DNA of 64,000 nt from JAIOQJ01 sp963718635. GTDB lineage: Bacteria > Planctomycetota > Planctomycetia > Gemmatales > Gemmataceae. A model generated the notes under the pieces. That model was given only the letters and a program-made list of their open reading frames with translations. It had not been told where the DNA came from and did no database searches. Position 1 is the stretch's first letter, and every line of letters starts with the position of its first letter. The position numbers and the translations under genes were made by a program. The DNA lies in NCBI GenBank assembly GCA_963718635.1, contig OY970367.1, forward strand, positions 5,084,001-5,148,000, given 5' to 3'. Shown here in pieces: positions 36,409-46,172 of the stretch.

Positions 36409-38177
36409 CTATTTGTCTAGCTTCGTAACCGTCACGCTCTGGATGCTATACTTGCCCGAGTTCAGTGTAAAGTTGTAGGCCCATTGGCTAACAAACTGGG
36501 CATCGTTGATTTTCCATTTCGCTGTGTGCCATTCTTTATTGTCCGGCACATCGTAGGGTTCGGCCTTCTTGTAGCCGCTCGTCGATTCATAGGTCAGTGT
36601 GAGCTTCGCCGGATCGTTCATGGCATTGCGGCGGACTATAACACTGATTTCAATCGGTGTTGTTTCGTAAGAGAGAAAGTTCGGATCGACCATGTAAACA
36701 TTGCCGCCCGGAACCGTGCCCACACGCGCTGAGCCACCGTAGGCGAGCACATCCTTGGCGATCGACTCCGCCGACTTAGTGTGCAGGCCTTTCTCCGCGT
36801 TCTTCTCACCGAATGTCACAGATACTGATTTTGCGCCTGTATAGTCGCCGCCCCATGGGAACGGTTTGGCCTTGTTGTCCTTGGCCAACTTCACCAGGTT
36901 CTCCGGCACGCCATCCACGAGGATCGGGGCGATGGTCAGCGCATAAGTGGTTGCTTCAACGGCTTTGCCCGTCAATGGGTCAACGATTTGGACGGCACGC
37001 CCGAAATCGACTTTATCCGTCGTTAGACTTGCTGCCCAGGTTGCGAGCACCGTCCCTTTGGCGCCCTCAAATACGAAGCCGTAGTGCTTGTCGTTTAGCA
37101 GTAGCCAGCCGAGATAAGTTGGATGTGGCCCGAAGTGTTTGATCACTTGCGCAAACGCTGTGTAGGCAGGGCGCGGCACTCCCTTGGCATCGAGCAACCC
37201 CATCGGGCCGCTGTCACCGTCGCGCCCCTCGAACCACTGGATGGTATTGATGCCTTGCGCAATCCCCATCGAATAGTATTTCACAAGGGCCTGGGCTTGA
37301 ATTTCTGGGCGCTGAATTCGCCGATCTTATGGCTGTGTTCTCCACCCGCCGCGAAGCCCAGCTCAGTGAAGATGATCGGGCAACCGACCTTCGCCGGATC
37401 CCGAGCGGCGAGCATCTTTTGCACCGTGCTTCGGATTTGCAAGTAAACCAATTCGGTGCCGGGATGGGTGATGGTGCATCCACCGACTTCGTACGGATGC
37501 AGCGTGATGTAATCGAAGTGCCCCTTCGCACCGGCGGCGATCGCCTGGTCGAGATAGGTGATGGCCACGGATTTGGCGGCGATGCCGATCTTGCAATCGG
37601 GATCGACAGCCTTGGCAGCATCGTAGGCTGCCATCACGATCTTGGCATAGTCGGCCGCCGTCTGGTCACGGCCTGTGCCGTTCGGCGGCTCGTTCCACAC
37701 TTCCCAATACTTGATGCGCCCCTTGGCGTGTTTAACGACTTCGGAGACATATTTCGACCAGCCCGCAAGATTGTGCACCGGCAGGGTGCCGGGCTTGTCT
37801 TTCGTGTTCCACTTTGGACTTCCAGCTAATATGCCGCCGAATGCAATGTGCCGCCCTTCCAGATAAGTCATCTGCTTGTCGAACGCATCCCAAGTCCACT
37901 TCCCTTCCGTGCGCTCTACTTCACTCCAACCTGTATTGCAGCATCGATGGTTTGCGACGCCGATCTCGACCATTTGTGGGATATAACTCGCGTTCGCTTC
38001 CGCCCCCCAGTTGCGAGCATGACAACTGCCAATACCAAACGGGCTGGCCGTTACATCGGTAGATGGCGCAGGTTTCTCGGCTGCGCCGGCTTCGCGAAAA
38101 TGCGGCAGCGTGCCGGCAAGGAGGACTGCGACAAAGGCCGCTGAGCGAATGAGTCTCGTCGTATAGCTCGTCTTCAT
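36409..38177 (-). CDS. Secreted clan-A glycoside hydrolase (GH39/GH5-like), apparent frameshift
   Basis: A signal region (MKTSYTTRLIRSAAFVAVLL..REAGAAEK) precedes a TIM-barrel with the clan-A acid/base motif YWEVWNEPPNGTG and the nucleophile strand IIFTELGFAAGGE. The frame ends at SAQKFKPRPL; the continuation VKYYSMGIAQGINTIQWFEG lies in the next frame. Restoring one G near 37308 (TTCAGGCGCCCAG) gives KIGEFRRPEIQAQALVKYY. A C-terminal beta-sandwich (NPNFLSYETTPIEIS-like; NFTLNSGKYSIQSVTVTKLD) may bind carbohydrate. Exported polysaccharide degradation is inferred; the exact substrate is unknown. Confidence 0.8.
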
Positions 38178-38329
38178 GAATAGCCTTGTTGTTTTAGTTC
38201 GGGACAGTCAGCGGTCCACTCCCTAACGGTCGCGGCTTTGAAAAGGCGCTATTCTTGTAGGGTGGGTGAAGGCTTTGCGCAACCCACTGGACATCAATCC
38301 GACACATTTTAGTGTAGAAGTCGCATTGG

Positions 38330-38711
38330 ACGAATGCTTTCGTTGAAGTGAATTTCCCCCAATTGTCGTAGCAGCGATACGACAATCTGCTGATCAACAA
38401 ACTGCACCATCCAGAGTAGTTTTTTTTCCAAAGCCGCGACTGAATTCCACTTCAAGTTGTCGCTACACTGTAGCGACAATCGCCGCTCCGTATTCCGCCC
38501 TTTTCTCTTTCAGAATGTCTTGGCGAATACGTGTGCCTATGTTCCAATAGAGCAGAGTTAAGCCTGCGTTCACGCTCTGCGCGGCGCGCTGCCGTGCTTC
38601 AAGAATCAGGGACCGTAATTCAGCCAATAGCTCCTTGCGCGGCGTGGGCTGGCCAGCTTTAGGTTTTGCTAATGCCTTGCCCGCGTCGGCGGATTTTTTC
38701 GTAACACGCAT
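38330..38711 (-). pseudogene. Remnant of a DUF1016 (YhcG-type) nuclease gene
   Basis: The first 82 residues match the DUF1016 N-terminus (LLAELRSLILEARQRAAQSV..LLYWNIGTRIRQDILKEKRA, EYGAAIVATV) and then stop at TAG inside a palindrome (38457-38479). Past the stop, pieces of the family continue in shifting frames: QLEVEFSRGFGKKN, then MVQFVDQQIVVSLLRQLGEI. The normal protein is about 350 residues, so this is a decayed N-terminal relic. Unlike the other breaks in the window it has several lesions, so real decay is likely. Confidence 0.7.
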
Positions 38712-38780
38712 TAAAAACTCGCAGCAGTCAGCCCGAAAGTAACCAAGGGTACATTGTACGCTTATTCTCTGGGCGCGCAG

Positions 38781-39095
38781 TTACTTAGCGCCCGGCCTAT
38801 CGAGCAACCCTCGAACTTGCTGTTCCACGTTTTGTTTTACTGTACCTGCCAGCATCCGCAGAAGCCAGGGGAGCGCCACCTCTACGTTTACTTTGTGGTC
38901 TTCCACCGTCATATGCCCCGAGATCGGTTGTCCCATCGCACTCAGCGAGAAGACCATCTTGTCGCCTTCCCAAGTTTCCTGCAAACTCCCGATGGCACTC
39001 ACCTGCCCGCGCACCGCCCCCATCTGCTCCCGAATCCGCCGCTTGGCCTCATCGCGAGTGAGCTGATGCGGTATCGAGATGGTTAGGTTTTCCAT
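38781..39095 (-). CDS. Polyhydroxyalkanoic acid system family (PHA_gran_rgn-like) protein, 104 aa
   Basis: The sequence LTISIPHQLTRDEAKRRIRE..LPWLLRMLAGTVKQNVEQQVRG matches the small PHA_gran_rgn family: an N-terminal helix with EAKRRI, a beta sheet with GxxxSGxMxV, and a C-terminal 'LP-LL' segment. Members are widespread outside PHA producers and the function is not proven. The start at 39095 lacks a strong Shine-Dalgarno. Confidence 0.75.
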   Translation of the reverse strand: MENLTISIPHQLTRDEAKRRIREQMGAVRGQVSAIGSLQETWEGDKMVFSLSAMGQPISGHMTVEDHKVNVEVALPWLLRMLAGTVKQNVEQQVRGLLDRPGAK

Positions 39096-39322
39096 GGTTA
39101 AGCTGTGTGGTGATCAGGTGGGAAGGGCGGCGAAAGTAGAACACCGTTTTATTCTACTGTGCGAGGGGTGGTGAAGGTCAAGCGATTTGAAGAAAGGCCG
39201 CCGGACAAAGACGCGGGTGTTCGGACACTTCGCAACAAATTCCGTGTGGTTCATGAGATCGTTGTCACGCAGAAAAAAAGAAGCCCTTCGGCTCTCGACG
39301 AAAGGCTTCTCGATCAAATCAG

Positions 39323-39397
39323 TCGGGGTGGGCGGATTTGAACCGCCGGCCTCCTGCTCCCAAGGCAGGCGCGCTAGCCAGACTGCGCTACACCCCG
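39323..39397 (-). tRNA. tRNA-Pro (anticodon TGG)
   Basis: The minus strand folds into a cloverleaf: acceptor CGGGGTG/CACCCCG, anticodon stem CCTGC/GCAGG around CTTGGGA (anticodon TGG), and T-arm GGCGGTTCAAATCCGCC. CCA is not encoded. Confidence 0.95.
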
Positions 39398-39453
39398 ATA
39401 ATTCTTTTGACTAGTCTATCGTATTCAACAGAGGCTGGAAAGGCGGGATTGGT

Positions 39454-39969
39454 TCACTTGGAAATCTCGAAGGAGTCGAGAAATTGCTCCGCCTCTTTCG
39501 ACATCACCGTTTCTTTTTTCGAACCCGAGACAATGATCTGATAAAGGCGGGGGCCTTTCAGGTAGGTGCGAATTCGTAAGAAATGGTCATCGCCTTTGAC
39601 GAGTGTATATGCTCGCCCCGGTACCGCATCTTTACCGAGAGTAATTTCCTTGTCTTCCAGAACCTTCCCGTCAGGCCCCTTTGTTCCATCGCGAGTGCGG
39701 ACCAATACGGCCTGCGGCTTTTCGTTGGCAACCGCGGCCGGGTAGTCATTGTAGGCGATCATCATGCCCAACTCGTTTTTTTTCTCGTAACCAATGATGT
39801 GCATTGTCAGCGGTCCAATGGGCGTCTTGACTTCCTGCGTCGATTCCGTCGGCTTGCCTGGAAAGGCGACGCTGAATTGACCTTCGGGTGATTTGTATTT
39901 GTCCTCGGCCAGCGCCGGCGCTGCGAACGCAAGAATCCCAATGACGGTGATGCGGTGGATCGGGTTCAT
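39454..39969 (-). CDS. Secreted hypothetical protein, 171 aa
   Basis: A signal peptide (MNPIHRITVIGILAFAAPALA) is followed by KYKSPEGQFSVAFPGKPTES and a mixed alpha/beta domain ending in KEAEQFLDSFEISK. The 'F-S-V-x-F-P-G-x-P' opening with a late 'A-x-x-F-L-x-S-F' is a pattern seen in many exported planctomycete proteins of unknown function. ATAGGT precedes the ATG. Confidence 0.65.
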   Translation of the reverse strand: MNPIHRITVIGILAFAAPALAEDKYKSPEGQFSVAFPGKPTESTQEVKTPIGPLTMHIIGYEKKNELGMMIAYNDYPAAVANEKPQAVLVRTRDGTKGPDGKVLEDKEITLGKDAVPGRAYTLVKGDDHFLRIRTYLKGPRLYQIIVSGSKKETVMSKEAEQFLDSFEISK

Positions 39970-40049
39970 ATAAGTACCTATGGGGCCTGGAATGGTTCGT
40001 GGCCATTCTACTAGGTGACGCGTAGGCGCCGCTAGAGGATTGACCGGAT

Positions 40050-40757
40050 ATGAAGGATGTTCCAGCGGATAACGACAGTTTCGGCGAGCCGGAAGCGTCA
40101 GCGACCGGAGAAATCCTGGAAAAACTACGTAAGTCTGCTACTCCGGTCGCTCACGCTCCCGGCTCGCCAAAACCCGATGGCGCGAACGAACGTCTCTGGA
40201 CCATCCCGAATGCCCTCACACTGAGCCGACTGCCTTTGTCAGTGCTGCTCTTCTTTTGCATCGCTTCCAGTTGGTGGGCGCTCGCTTTGCTGACGTTTAG
40301 CGTTGCCTCGCTTACCGACTGGCTCGATGGATGGTGGGCCCGCAAGTTTAACCAGATGTCGGCTTTTGGCCGCACGTTCGACCCGCTTATCGACAAAGTG
40401 ATGGTGGCGGGCGCCTTTGTGTACCTAATGCCAGTTCCTGAAGCAGGCCTGTCGCCCTGGATGGTGACGGTGGTCATTAGCCGAGAACTGTTGATCACTG
40501 GGATCCGCGGCTATATCGAATCGCTCGGCAAGAAATTCGGCGCAGATTGGTTCGGCAAACTGAAAATGATCCTCCAGTGCGTTGCTTTAATTGCCATCCT
40601 GTTGGTCATGACACTGCGAACGCAACCGTGGGCCAACGCATTGATTGAGACCTTTCAGGTAATCCAGCAAATCATTGTCGGGACCATGCTGGCGGCAACC
40701 GTGGGCAGCGGCATCCAGTACTGCCTGAAGGCCTATCGGCTGATGAAAGGTCATTAG
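40050..40757 (+). CDS. pgsA: CDP-alcohol phosphatidyltransferase, probable phosphatidylglycerophosphate synthase
   Basis: The CDP-alcohol motif D-x2-D-G-x2-A-R-x8-G-x3-D-x3-D is intact (DWLDGWWARKFNQMSAFGRT, FDPLIDK). The domain opens WTIPNALTLSRLPLSVLLFF and has several membrane helices, as expected for PgsA, which makes phosphatidylglycerophosphate from CDP-diacylglycerol. The first 45 residues are an extension encoded largely by a palindromic repeat. AGAGGA precedes the ATG, and no later in-frame ATG exists before the enzyme domain, so the repeat is probably translated. Confidence 0.85.
   Translation: MKDVPADNDSFGEPEASATGEILEKLRKSATPVAHAPGSPKPDGANERLWTIPNALTLSRLPLSVLLFFCIASSWWALALLTFSVASLTDWLDGWWARKFNQMSAFGRTFDPLIDKVMVAGAFVYLMPVPEAGLSPWMVTVVISRELLITGIRGYIESLGKKFGADWFGKLKMILQCVALIAILLVMTLRTQPWANALIETFQVIQQIIVGTMLAATVGSGIQYCLKAYRLMKGH
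40083..40168. repeat. Palindromic element inside the pgsA reading frame
   Basis: Arm 40083-40110 (GGCGAGCCGGAAGCGTCAGC..) and arm 40141-40168 (..GCTCACGCTCCCGGCTCGCC) are reverse complements at 26 of 28 positions with a 30-base spacer. It codes for residues about 12-40 of PgsA. Confidence 0.8.
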
Positions 40758-40810
40758 TCGCGATGCGAAGTCTTCACAGCGCTTTGAGCGATTGCAATCC
40801 TTAGTGTCCC

Positions 40811-40903
40811 GGAAGTCTGACGACTTCCGCTACGCTTGAATGCCTGTCCCGTAGCAGAAGTCGTTAGACTTCCGCTGAACGCCCTGGAAGTCTGACGACT
40901 TCC
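40811..40903. repeat. Three copies of the GGAAGTCTGACGACTTCC repeat
   Basis: Copies at 40811-40828, 40857-40873 (inverted form, AGAAGTCGTTAGACTTCC) and 40886-40903 fill the gap between pgsA and the zinc-ribbon gene. They are the same family as 8733-8750. Confidence 0.75.
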
Positions 40904-40930
40904 GGGCGCGGAACGTAAATCAGCTCGAAA

Positions 40931-41182
40931 TCAAGCGCCGAGCAACAGCTTGCAAATGTCATCCCACAAGCCGCCTGATGGCGGGTTGGCGGGATCGACT
41001 GTGCCTGCGCCGAGACAAGTAAAGCAGCGCGTACCATCGGGCAAGAGTTTCTTGCCACTGCACGTTGGGCAAGGAATCGGCAGCCAGCCGAGTTCCCCTG
41101 GCTGATAGTCGTAGAAGCCCATCCCGTGGCAGAGCTTACAGGCTGGGTTCTTATTGCACGGACAACGTATTTTCTTGGCCAT
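40931..41182 (-). CDS. Small zinc-ribbon protein with DnaJ-type CxxCxGxG motifs, 83 aa
   Basis: Three knuckles are visible: CKLCHGMGFY, CPTCSGKKLL and CFTCLGAGTV, plus CPCNKNPAC at the start. The spacing resembles the cysteine-rich domain of DnaJ but there is no J domain. It is probably a small Zn-binding chaperone-like or adaptor protein. It starts 6 bases from the end of the esterase gene on the same strand, so the two are likely co-transcribed. Confidence 0.65.
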   Translation of the reverse strand: MAKKIRCPCNKNPACKLCHGMGFYDYQPGELGWLPIPCPTCSGKKLLPDGTRCFTCLGAGTVDPANPPSGGLWDDICKLLLGA

Positions 41183-41188
41183 GCGTTC

Positions 41189-42915
41189 TCACAATCGCGG
41201 GGCGCCAGGCTTGATCGGCGGCTGAAACGCGTTGGCGCCCTTTACTTTCACCTTGCGCATATAAACAGCATCTCCGCAGGTGGCGAAGAGGACATCACCG
41301 TTTTCACCGCCGAAGCAGAGATTTGATATTTTGCCGTTCGGCGTCGGGATAATGCAATTCACGCGCCCCGCCTGGTCGCACACCTGTAAGCCAAGCCGGG
41401 TGGCCACCCATAAACGTCCATCGCGATCAACGCGCATGCCGTCGGCGCCGCTATCGTCAGCGGTGTCCGGAACATGCAAATGGTAATACTTCTGCTTATG
41501 GGCAAGCGTGCCATCCGGCTTGATCTGATAGCTGTAAACCCAATGGCTACGGCTGTCGGCCACGTAGAGCAAGCTTTGATCCGGAGAAAGGGTAATGCCG
41601 TTTGAGAACTTCAAGCCGCTATCTACGACTTTTTTCTCGCCCTTCGGATCGATGTACCAGACTTGACTCGGCGCTTTGCCATCCCATCCAGGATTGGTGA
41701 CGTAGATGCCGCCATCGCTTTTAACCACGATATCGTTTCCGCGAAATCCCTCAGCTATCGTCGTCGGCTTCCCTTCGGTATCGTAAGCGATGATTTTTTC
41801 TTCTCCGCCGGCGACGGCATATAAGCGGCCATCCGGTCCGAACGCTTGGCCGTCGCCCTTTTTGGAGTCTTCTAAAAAGGTGCTGATCTTGCCATCGAGC
41901 CCAATCTTGTACGTCTTGCTGTTAGGCACGTCGTTGAAGAAGACTTCACCTTTGGCGTTGACGGCCGAGCCTTCGGTAAACTTGTACCCCGATCCAACAA
42001 AGCGCCAGTTCTCAGCCGGGAGCAGAACGTCACGCAACTGCGGCGAGCCCGCGCCCGGCTTTAAGGGTGTTGCATAGTCCTTCCAAAGCCACTTCATGGC
42101 ATCGGGAAAAGCGATGCCGGCGTCTTTGTTATTATGGCCGCTCGTTCCCCAAACATGTTCCACTTCGTAGCCGGCAAACTTCAACGTGCGCTCCATCTCC
42201 TGATTCGCCATCCACCAATCGCCGCCGTAGATGTTCAGATCGCCGCTGCCGTCTTGCAAGAATACCCGGATCGGCTTGGGCTCGTACTTGCGGATCAAAG
42301 TCGGGTAGACGTTGCCGCCGCGTAAGCCAACATAGGTGCCGATGCCGCTGAAGACTCGCCTAAAGGCATCGGGTCTTTCCCAAGCTGCCGTGAAAGCGCA
42401 AACGGCGCCGCTGCTGGTGCCGCCGATCGAGCGATCGTTGCCGACGTTGGAGAGCTTAATGGCTCGGCCATCCGCAGTTGTTTTCTTTTCCACTTCCGGC
42501 AGCAGTTCTTTCAGCAAGAAACGGGCATAGTCGTCGCCTAACCCATCGTATTCGTAGCTACGGTTGAACCGTGCAAGGGATTTATCGCTGTCCGCTTTGA
42601 CGACACCCGGCGTTACGAAAACACCGATCAAGATTGGTATCTCTTTCTTGTAAATCAACTGGTCGAACACGTCAGGAGCATTGAATTGAATGCCGTCTTG
42701 ATTGACGTGAACGCATGCGGGCGTTTTGCCGTCGTATTGCTTCGGCACATAGACCGAGACGTTGCGCGAAGTGCCCGGGAAAATCTTGCTTTGGTCGAAC
42801 GTGAACTTGAGAATTTCCCCTTTGGCGCTCCGTCAGCCGGATCAGCCGCGCTTTGTGACAAATGCGGCAGCAGAATTAAGCAAAGAATAACCAATGCCAG
42901 TTTGCGGAAAGACAT
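41189..42915 (-). CDS. Alpha/beta-hydrolase esterase fused to SMP-30/gluconolactonase propeller, apparent frameshift
   Basis: A signal peptide (MSFRKLALVILCLILLPHLS) begins at 42915 after AGGATC. The N-terminal half is an Fes/esterase-D-type hydrolase: VYVPKQYDGKTPACVHVNQD, nucleophile Ser in SIGGTSSGAVCAF, HVWGTSGHNNKDAG with the late His. The C-terminal half is an SMP-30-like propeller (FTEGSAVNAKGEVFFNDVPN, VDSGLKFSNGITLSPDQSLL). The signal is out of frame with the rest; adding one G near 42828 (GGAGGCGCCAAA) gives DGGAKGEILKFTFDQSKIF. An exported carbohydrate-ester or lactone hydrolase is inferred. Confidence 0.8.
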
Positions 42916-43132
42916 GGAAGCGATCCTATTCTCGCCTAAGGGTGGGAAGGTCGGCGACTCGGTTGATCTTATGGACTTCAAATGCCGCCGTTCACGAATT
43001 GTTTTGTGTATCGGACTACGACGGATCAGCCGACCATGGTGCGAATAGCCAAAAAAATCGAGCACCTCGGCAAGCCCGCCTAAGCTAGGACGTACTCCTC
43101 GCTGACGGAACCGATTTCGTAAAACAGATTCA

Positions 43133-44023
43133 ATGAAAGAAGAAATCAACGGCTTGCTCGTTCTCGATAAGCCGGGTGGGATGACTTCACGCGAAGTTTG
43201 CGACCGGGCGATGCGCTGGTTCCCACGGCGGACGCGTATCGGCCATACCGGAACCCTCGATCCCCTGGCCACCGGCGTATTGGTGCTTTGCCTCGGTCGC
43301 GCGACGCGGTTGGCTGAGTTCGTGCAAAGGATGGACAAAACGTACGAGACGATGATCATTCTCGGCGCCCGCAGCGACACGGACGATCGCGATGGAACGA
43401 TCGTTCATACTCTAGACGCTAAGCCTGTCGAACTTGAAAGTCTGCAACATTTCCTGGCGACATCGGTCGGCGAAATCATGCAGACGCCGCCGGACTATTC
43501 GGCCGTCAAAGTTGATGGCAAGCGCGCCCATGCCATCGCCCGCAAGGGGCGCGAACTGCGTATTGAGCCGCGCAACGTCCAGATTCATGGAATCGAGATT
43601 AAAGCATACGCCTGGCCCCAACTCGAACTGGCTGTTCGTTGCGGCAAAGGGACCTATATCCGCTCGCTTGCCCGCGACCTAGGAGAGACACTGGGCGTGG
43701 GCGCTTATGTATCGCAGCTGCGACGCACCCACGTAGGACCATTCGAGGCAGGCCAGACGCTCAACCTCGATGCCTCCAAGGAAGAGGCGCGGGAGCGACT
43801 GCGCCCCGTTGACGATGCCGTCTCCCAACTGCCAAAGGTCCATTTCGGCGAAGTCGAAGTGAACATTCTACGCCATGGCCAAGGTGTGCCGGCGCCCGCC
43901 GTTTTGATTGCAACCGGCAGTAAGCTCTGCGCGATGTACGGCATCGATAACGCGCTGGTTGGCGTTGGGACCGTCGGCGACGATGGCCAGGTGAGGCCGG
44001 TTAAGATTCTTTACGGTATTTAG
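43133..44023 (+). CDS. truB: tRNA pseudouridine(55) synthase TruB, 296 aa
   Basis: TruB isomerises U55 in the T-loop of tRNAs. The N-terminal block NGLLVLDKPGGMTSREVC and the catalytic motif RIGHTGTLDPLATGVLVLCL (Asp in TLDP) are intact, with KTYETMIILGARSDTDDRDG, SAVKVDGKRAHAIARKG and GTYIRSLARDLGETLG following. Length is normal. Its last 23 bases overlap the end of the convergent aminotransferase gene. Confidence 0.95.
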   Translation: MKEEINGLLVLDKPGGMTSREVCDRAMRWFPRRTRIGHTGTLDPLATGVLVLCLGRATRLAEFVQRMDKTYETMIILGARSDTDDRDGTIVHTLDAKPVELESLQHFLATSVGEIMQTPPDYSAVKVDGKRAHAIARKGRELRIEPRNVQIHGIEIKAYAWPQLELAVRCGKGTYIRSLARDLGETLGVGAYVSQLRRTHVGPFEAGQTLNLDASKEEARERLRPVDDAVSQLPKVHFGEVEVNILRHGQGVPAPAVLIATGSKLCAMYGIDNALVGVGTVGDDGQVRPVKILYGI

Positions 44024-45249
44024 GATGGACTTCCAGGTAGGCGTTCACGCGATCAAGCCGGGACACCGCTGTCGCCAAGAACTTCACCGCTTGAATCAAG
44101 CGTTCGTCTGGCTCGGCGGTGCTCAGCCGGAGGAAGCCCTCACCCGCATCGCCGAAACATTCTCCGCCTAAACAAGCGACGCCCAACTGTTCATCGGCAG
44201 CTTCGAGCAAGTACATCGCCAGCCCGTGCGAACGGATGCCGAGTCGGGCGCATATGGCGGATACATTCGGGAAAACGTAAAAGGTGCCGGCCGGCATCAA
44301 GACTTGAACGTCTTTCACTTGGCTAAGTTCGTTTACCAACAGCTCGACCTTGCGCTGAAATTTTTTCATCGTTTCATCGCGTTCGGTTGCGTCATGCTGT
44401 AAAGCAGCCATGCCCGCCAACTGGGTAATCGGCGGCACGCATGAGAGCGTCGTATTGATCATCTTGCCGATCGCATTTACGATCCGGGTACTGCTGACCG
44501 CATAGCCGACGCGCCAACCGCTCATGCTGTACGACTTGCTGAACGTGTAGGCGCCGATGCATTGGTCGAGCATCCCCGGTTCCGCCAGCAACGAACAATG
44601 CTTGCCCTGCCAGGTCATATGGCAGTAAGGTTCGTCGGAAAAAACGGCGATTTCACGACCGCGCACCAGATCGGCGATGGTCTTCAAGTCTTCGACAGTG
44701 GCGATGCCACCGGTTGGATTGTGCGGCGAGTTGAGGAAAATGGCCCTCGGCTTCTTCGACGTCTTTATGAAACGCTCGACATCGTTCAGGTCGGGCCGAA
44801 AGGCGTTTGCTTGCTTTAGTGCGGAAAAGGTCGGCACGCCGCCCCGACGAGCAATGTTCGGCACAAACGTTGGAAACTGCGGGCTAAACAGCAGAACTTC
44901 ATCGCCAGGCTCTAAAAACAGTTCGCAAAAAAAGGTTTCAAAGATCTTGGCGCACTGCTGCGACAACCACGTTCTCGGCCTTGGCTGGGATACCAAACTC
45001 TGTGCGTACGCTCTCGGCGATCACTTCGCGAAATTCAGGCAATCCCATTGAGGGACAATAATGCGTCGCGCCGTCGTCGATCGCTTTTTTGCCGGCTTCC
45101 AAAGCATTTTTCGTAGTAGGAAAGGGGCTATCGCCGATTTGCAACTCGATGACATCTTTGCCAGCCGCTTTCAATTTTTTGGCGACGGCCAACACATCAA
45201 AAGCAGTCTCCGCCTGCAGCGAGTGCGCGAAGCGACTGAATGGGACCAT
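44001..45249 (-). CDS. Class I/II PLP-dependent aminotransferase, apparent frameshift
   Basis: The N-terminal part (MVPFSRFAHSLQAETAFDVL..IELQIGDSPFPT..HYCPSMGLPEFREVIAESV) and the remainder (AKIFETFFCELFLEPGDEVL..FLNSPHNPTGGIATVEDLKT..FSDEPYCHMTW..TFSKSYSMSGWRVGY) lie in two frames that meet near 44951 at a TTGGCGCAC. The PLP lysine is in SKSYSMSGWR, and DEPY and the NPTGG loop are present. GGGAG precedes the ATG at 45249. It is an aspartate/aromatic-type aminotransferase; the exact substrate is unclear. The gene ends inside truB on the opposite strand. Confidence 0.85.
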
Positions 45250-45281
45250 TTGGATCTCCCTGTTCCGCAATCCTGATCCGC

Positions 45282-46026
45282 TTAGCGAGTTGTAATCGTC
45301 TGATGCAACGGCAGCAGGATGCCCGGCAGCACATGGCTTTCAATAAGTTCCTGGGCCATCCGGCGACGGCTCCAATACGCCTCGCTGAATGTTTTGAAAG
45401 GAGACTTGCTCCAAAGCTGGTGCAGCTGGAAGTAGACTGTGATCGGAAGTTCCGTGTACTGCCCCGACTGCACTTGGAAGGCTGTCGTACGCGATTCGAC
45501 CCAAAGCCTTGCCTGTAATGAACCCTGCTCGTCAAGGTTTACCATCATGGATGGTTCGAAATGGGTCACCTTACTGCCGGGAAGCTGCAGTATTCCTTCG
45601 AATGGCGAGCCTTGCGCTAGGGCTTCCGCCACCACTTCATCGTGATTTCCCTGATAGAGAAAGTCGAAGGTGAATACAACATCCAACGCTTCGCAATTGA
45701 GCGAAGACAAGTCAAGGTGATAGGGCGCAATGTCCAGTACCCGTTCGTGTTGGCGATCGGCGTCTTCGAGCGTATCCGGGTTCATATGGGCACTAGCGAG
45801 ACGGCGCGGCTCCAGCGTGACTGAGCGCAGACTTCCCTTCATCCCGATCCTCTTCCAGAACGAATTCGCCATTTTCGCGACGTTCAAACTCCGTCATCTG
45901 CGGAAACGTCTTTTGAATCGCCTCGAAGAAATGCAGCACTGTCTCCGTACCGGCCGGCAAATCGAGTTTGGTGTTCAAATACGCGAAAATGCCAAAATCG
46001 TCGCACAAGGCGGCATAAGGATTCAT
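45282..46026 (-). CDS. Conserved hypothetical protein, apparent frameshift
   Basis: The N-terminus (MNPYAALCDDFGIFAYLNTK..VLHFFEAIQKTFPQMTEFER) and the C-terminal 190 residues (SVTLEPRRLASAHMNPDTLE..VVFTFDFLYQGNHDEVVAEA..LWVESRTTAFQV) are in different frames that meet near 45826 in CTGAGCGCAGA. The joined product of about 245 residues has no motif that I recognise. AAAGG precedes the ATG. It ends 33 bases upstream of the aminotransferase start on the same strand, so co-transcription is likely. Confidence 0.6.
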
Positions 46027-46172
46027 GAAAGACCTTTCAGGACGCGGGACACCCGTAAAAAGGCGAAGCAGACGCCCCGAAATCTATTGAAGATGTTTTG
46101 CCGGAAAATTGCAATAGCTGGGAAAGAGATTCTGCATTTAACAATTGGGCCGGCAACGGAAAAAACCGTCCC

